Source: Saprospiraceae bacterium
GTDB lineage: Bacteria; Bacteroidota; Bacteroidia; Chitinophagales; Saprospiraceae
Length of the DNA stretch: 8,085 bases
NCBI GenBank assembly: GCA_027031185.1
Contig: JALVEF010000428.1
Coordinates: 1-8,085, forward strand
Reading direction: 5' to 3'
Shown: piece after piece, positions 5,650 through 8,085 of the stretch
Position numbering within the stretch: the stretch's first letter is position 1
Layout: each line of letters starts with the position of its first letter
Notes under the pieces: model-generated
Database searches by the model: none
What the model saw: only the letters and a program-made list of their open reading frames with translations
Told to the model about the DNA's origin: nothing
Translations under genes and position numbers: made by a program

Positions 5650-6504
5650 ATGGTCAAGCTCATCGAATGTCCACGAGATGCCATGCAGGGCCTGCATGAC
5701 TTCATCCCGACGGATACCAAGGCCGCCTATATCAACCAACTGCTGAAAGTGGGCTTCGATACCATTGACTTCGGCAGTTTCGTCTCGCCCAAGGCCATCC
5801 CCCAAATGCGGGATACCGCCGAGGTGCTGAAAAAACTGGACTTGTCCGGTACGTCCACCAGGCTCCTCAGTATTGTCGCCAACCAACGCGGCGCCGACCG
5901 CGCCGTCGAATTTGACGAAATCACCTATCTCGGTTATCCTTTCTCTGTGTCGGAAACCTTCCAACTCCGCAATACCAATGCCACCATCGCCGAATCCCTC
6001 GAGCGGGTGGAAAAGATGCAGGAAACTTGCGTCAAACACCACAAAACACTCGTCGTCTATCTCTCCATGGGCTTCGGCAATCCCTATGGCGACCCCTGGA
6101 ACGCCGATATCGTCATCCAATGGGTGGAGCGACTGCACAGGCTGGGAATCACCATTATGCAATTGTCCGACACCATTGGCGTTTCCACCGTGGACAGTAT
6201 CGAATACCTGTTTTCACAACTCATTCCTGCCTTTCCCGATGTAGAAATCGGCGCCCATCTGCATACCAAAACCACCGATGCCGGCGCCAAGATTAAAGCA
6301 GCTTTCCAAAACGGATGCCGCCGCTTCGACGGCGCACTCAAAGGCTTTGGCGGCTGTCCGATGGCCAGGGATGAACTCGTGGGCAATATGCCCACGGAGC
6401 AGCTCATCTTTTACTTTGCCGGCAAAAACGAAATCAACATCAACATGGAAGAACTGTACGAAGCGATGGAAATGGCCGAACACATATTCCCCAAAAAGAC
6501 ATAA
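5650..6504 (+). CDS. Hydroxymethylglutaryl-CoA lyase family enzyme
   Basis: A 284-residue DRE-TIM metallolyase of the HMG-CoA lyase type, which cleaves HMG-CoA to acetoacetate and acetyl-CoA at the end of leucine breakdown. Expected residues are present: the ECPRDAMQG loop with R9-D10 (substrate carboxyl and metal), D174 in SDTIG, metal ligands H203 and H205 in GAHLH, and the catalytic-cysteine loop GFGGCPMA with C236. The usual VGPRDGLQ is replaced by ECPRDAMQ, so a related acyl-CoA lyase substrate is possible. ATG 5650 is preferred over TTG 5629, which overlaps the -7 box and adds only unconserved residues. Codons are unusually rich in C at third positions compared with the nuclease and LysE genes, hinting at higher expression. 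A hydrolase remnant follows after 21 nt. Confidence 0.87.
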   Translation: MVKLIECPRDAMQGLHDFIPTDTKAAYINQLLKVGFDTIDFGSFVSPKAIPQMRDTAEVLKKLDLSGTSTRLLSIVANQRGADRAVEFDEITYLGYPFSVSETFQLRNTNATIAESLERVEKMQETCVKHHKTLVVYLSMGFGNPYGDPWNADIVIQWVERLHRLGITIMQLSDTIGVSTVDSIEYLFSQLIPAFPDVEIGAHLHTKTTDAGAKIKAAFQNGCRRFDGALKGFGGCPMARDELVGNMPTEQLIFYFAGKNEININMEELYEAMEMAEHIFPKKT

Positions 6505-6525
6505 CCCCTTGAAAACCGGCGCAAT

Positions 6526-6827
6526 ATGAGCTTTAGGCTTATTCTGATTTTGTCCTGGCAGGCCTTCTTCTCCTGTACCTGTGGCCCGTCCGCGCACGCG
6601 ATTTCTTCCGTACCTACGGCAAGGACGATCCCGCCGCGCGGAGCTTACGCCAATTTCGGGCACAGCCGGTCAAGACCATACGCGTTCACGGTGTGGAGTG
6701 GAGGTATTTAGTCGCCGGACAAGGCGCGCGCACAGTCGTACTGGCCCACGGCATGGGCGGCGCCTTGTCCGGCGGCTGGCAAATCCGTACCAAAAGTTTT
6801 GAACGCATACAAACCGAAAACAAATGA
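6526..6827 (+). pseudogene. Alpha/beta hydrolase remnant: frameshifted, catalytic middle missing
   Basis: From ATG 6526 the frame reads MSFRLILILS, then loses sense. One base missing near 6555 restores a membrane anchor (LAGLLLLYLWPVRARDFF) and a reading frame that stays open to TGA 6825-6827. That frame contains VEWRYLVAGQGARTVVLAHGMGG, the beta-strand and HGxGG oxyanion motif that starts an alpha/beta hydrolase. The nucleophile elbow GxSxG and the catalytic Asp and His are absent: about 100 codons remain where about 250-300 are usual. The last residues, KSFERIQTENK, resemble the C-terminal helix of such enzymes, and the stop overlaps the next ATG (ATGA). This fits an internal deletion that kept both ends of a once co-translated gene. 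A sequencing error could explain the frameshift but not the missing middle. Confidence 0.7.
6713..6774. repeat. 15-bp perfect inverted repeat at the hydrolase breakpoint
   Basis: CGCCGGACAAGGCGC at 6713-6727 is followed 32 bp later by its exact reverse complement at 6760-6774. The right arm begins exactly where the protein stops looking like a hydrolase (after HGMGG). It could be a templated copy made by replication template switching during the deletion. It could also form a long hairpin in RNA, but no U-tract follows. Confidence 0.8.
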
Positions 6828-7375
6828 CTGACCGGCTTTTTACCTGGCTATGGAGGCACGCTACCAAATGGCGCATTCTTATCGGTGTGCTGTTAATTGT
6901 ACTGACCAACACGGTGCTGTTTCCCTATTTTCCCGCTCTCTTTGGTGCGCACATTATGCCCGACCAGGTTCTCGACATTCAGTGGGACTACACGCCCGAG
7001 CGTGTGCGACAAATTTTTGAAGAGATAGGGCCTGCGGGGCGTCAAGCAACCGTTTGGACCACGCTGGTAGTGGATATGCCGTATTTGATCCTATACGGGC
7101 TTTTGTATGCGGCGATGATCACTTTTCTTCTCGCCCCTTACCCTATCAAGGCGTGGCGGCGTTTGATTTACCTGCCGTTTGGCATTGCGCTGTTTGATTT
7201 TTTGGAAAATCTGGGTATCCTGGCGATGGTGGGGCGTTATCCAGCTTCTTTTTCTTTTTTGGCGCGTCTGACCACTTTCGTGACCAAGGTAAAATGGAGC
7301 TTAGTCCTGTTGACGGCTGTCACGTTGCTGGTATTGGCGGCCATACGCGTGCTGAGACCACCTCGTCGCCGCTAA
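6824..7375 (+). CDS. Uncharacterised four-TM membrane protein
   Basis: A 183-residue integral membrane protein of no known function. Four hydrophobic segments are placed at about 17-37, 80-103, 114-136 and 157-177. A soluble loop between the first two holds DIQWDYTPERVRQIFEEIG and GPAGR (51-73), and D84 sits at the start of the second helix. The third helix contains the acidic ALFDFLEN motif (122-129). A YTP-E-V...LG-EGR loop followed by an F-D-x-x-E-N helix recurs, from memory, in small uncharacterised bacterial membrane proteins. The tail is basic (RPPRRR). The ATG overlaps the TGA of the hydrolase remnant, so the two were probably translated in tandem; with the first one broken, coupling may now be weaker. 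Enzymatic activity is not evident. Confidence 0.8.
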   Translation: MTDRLFTWLWRHATKWRILIGVLLIVLTNTVLFPYFPALFGAHIMPDQVLDIQWDYTPERVRQIFEEIGPAGRQATVWTTLVVDMPYLILYGLLYAAMITFLLAPYPIKAWRRLIYLPFGIALFDFLENLGILAMVGRYPASFSFLARLTTFVTKVKWSLVLLTAVTLLVLAAIRVLRPPRRR

Positions 7376-7433
7376 TTATGACCTGGTACCCATCGCTGTA
7401 CTTTGCGCCCTTTTTCCCCTGAAATACGAGTTT

Positions 7434-7450
7434 GCCGGCCAAAGGCCGGC
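7434..7450 (+). terminator. Possible hairpin terminator between convergent genes
   Basis: GCCGGCC (7434-7440), loop AAA, GGCCGGC (7444-7450): a perfect 7-bp G+C stem 58 nt after the four-TM gene stop. The following GAGGTTTTGTG has only a weak T-run, so termination strength is doubtful. A second hairpin, GCTCCG/CGGAGC (7517-7535), and the palindrome CAAATTTAATTTG (7536-7548) lie between it and the stop of the minus-strand gene. Confidence 0.4.
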
Positions 7451-7560
7451 GAGGTTTTGTGAGTTTGTGGTTCTGATCAAGGCGTCGCTACCCGGGATCG
7501 GCGGCGTCCGGCAACCGCTCCGGTGAATGCGGAGCCAAATTTAATTTGCTCCAAATGCGT

Positions 7561-7851
7561 TCAGCTCCAATGTCCCGGAATCCATCTCCAGCCCCCCCGT
7601 GTCTTCTTCCAGTGGCCGGGCACCCAGGTATGACCGTACTTTTTGCGCTTACAGTGGCCCGGAGTCCAGACGTAACGACGGCCGTTCCAATTCCAATGGC
7701 CGGCTACCCAGACAGATCGGGGGCCGCATTTGGCGCGATGCTCTTTTTTGGGAGGCGGCGGTGCTGTTTTTACCACGACCGTTTTGGTGGCGCAGCCGGA
7801 AAACAGGAATAGTGTGAGGAGAAAAGCAGGAAGAAAAGAAGTCGTTTTCAT
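7561..7851 (-). CDS. Lipoprotein with four WXXGXW repeats
   Basis: A 96-residue predicted lipoprotein. Residues 1-19 are a signal peptide ending in the lipobox FSGC (C20), followed by a proline/lysine linker (30-41). The rest is four copies of the WXXGXW (YXWGXW) repeat at exact 14-residue spacing: W48-W53, W62-C67, W76-W81 and W90-W95, each with a central GH. The second copy has Cys in place of the last Trp. Such repeats occur in small exported or envelope lipoproteins of Gram-negatives; the function is unknown and the Trp/His pattern suggests a carbohydrate- or metal-binding surface (inference). ATG 7851 is chosen because the signal peptide starts there; the 66 upstream in-frame residues lack coding character. 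It converges on the four-TM gene. Upstream, TATTTTTC is only a near-match to a -7 box. Confidence 0.85.
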   Translation of the reverse strand: MKTTSFLPAFLLTLFLFSGCATKTVVVKTAPPPPKKEHRAKCGPRSVWVAGHWNWNGRRYVWTPGHCKRKKYGHTWVPGHWKKTRGGWRWIPGHWS

Positions 7852-8042
7852 TGTGTAAGTTTTTTGGTACGGAGGACAGCTTATCGAGTATTGGATGGAA
7901 AAATACCGCAAAGGTTTAATGTGGCCTGCCGGCCGGATAGTGTGGTACCCAAAAACAGACGGGGAGAGACGGCGGCAGTTAAGTGTGTTGGGATTTGTGG
8001 TAGGTGGAGATGCCCGGCCGTGGACCTTTTTCGCACCTGCCA

Positions 8043-8074
8043 TTTGCATATTGTTGGAAAAGGTGATATATTTG
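8043..8074 (+). promoter_or_regulatory. Bacteroidota-type promoter reading out of the right edge
   Basis: TTTG at 8043-8046, a 20-nt spacer, and TATATTTG at 8067-8074 match both halves of the -33/-7 consensus at normal spacing. Transcription would start about 8080, so a + strand gene is expected just beyond the window. The DNA between it and the minus-strand lipoprotein start (7852-8042) shows no gene. Confidence 0.65.
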
Positions 8075-8085
8075 GCGCATAGTTT

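Noticed and set aside
5623..6162. 179-codon minus-strand ORF antisense to the lyase
   Set aside because: The lyase catalytic motifs on the + strand are clear, and this frame has none.
7864..8082. 72-codon + strand ORF at the right edge
   Set aside because: It overlaps the upstream region of the lipoprotein and the right-edge promoter, and has no motif or conserved start.

Overview
The window reads as chromosomal DNA of a Bacteroidota bacterium, most likely a saprospirian (Lewinella-like) lineage. Three sites fit the Bacteroidota promoter pattern of a TTG/TTTG box about 19-20 nt before TAnnTTTG, or the perfect -7 box alone. None of the chosen start codons has a purine-rich Shine-Dalgarno sequence. 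The gene families (an AddB-like nuclease without an iron-sulphur cluster, a DRE-TIM lyase with a CPRDAMQG loop, WXXGXW lipoproteins) suit that phylum. The lineage is an inference from style, not from a database match.

Layout, left to right: (i) 1-254, non-coding, with copy A of a palindromic repeat; (ii) 255-3590, a two-gene + strand unit of an AddB-like PD-(D/E)XK nuclease and a LysE/RhtB exporter 3 nt apart; (iii) 3591-3857, intergenic, with a short copy B of the repeat that carries a good promoter; (iv) 3858-4632, two single-domain rhodaneses, one cytoplasmic and one a predicted lipoprotein, closed by a strong intrinsic terminator at 4673-4700; (v) 4754-5382 on the minus strand, a 78-residue one-TM protein translationally coupled (ATGA) to an Hsp15-like S4 RNA-binding protein; (vi) 5383-5649, a divergent intergenic region with a hairpin, repeat copy C and promoters for both sides; (vii) 5650-7375, an HMG-CoA-lyase-family enzyme, the broken remnant of an alpha/beta hydrolase, and a four-TM protein whose ATG overlaps the remnant's stop; (viii) 7561-7851 minus, a lipoprotein with four WXXGXW repeats; (ix) 7852-8085, non-coding, ending in a textbook Bacteroidota promoter pointing out of the window. 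No gap between genes exceeds 300 bp. No tRNA, rRNA, CRISPR array or intact transposase was found.

Most genes are ordinary housekeeping or accessory functions and do not form one pathway. The less usual content is the repeat family. Copies A and C share a 60-bp core at 59/60 in opposite orientation. Together they allow reconstruction of a roughly 157-bp imperfect palindrome with ACTGTTTAGGT/ACCTAAACAGT ends. Copy B looks like the same element with its centre deleted at a shared CTAAAA, and a base change in B creates the -7 box of the rhodanese promoter. The second item of interest is the hydrolase remnant: a one-base frameshift in its membrane anchor, an apparent loss of its catalytic middle, and a 15-bp inverted repeat at the breakpoint.
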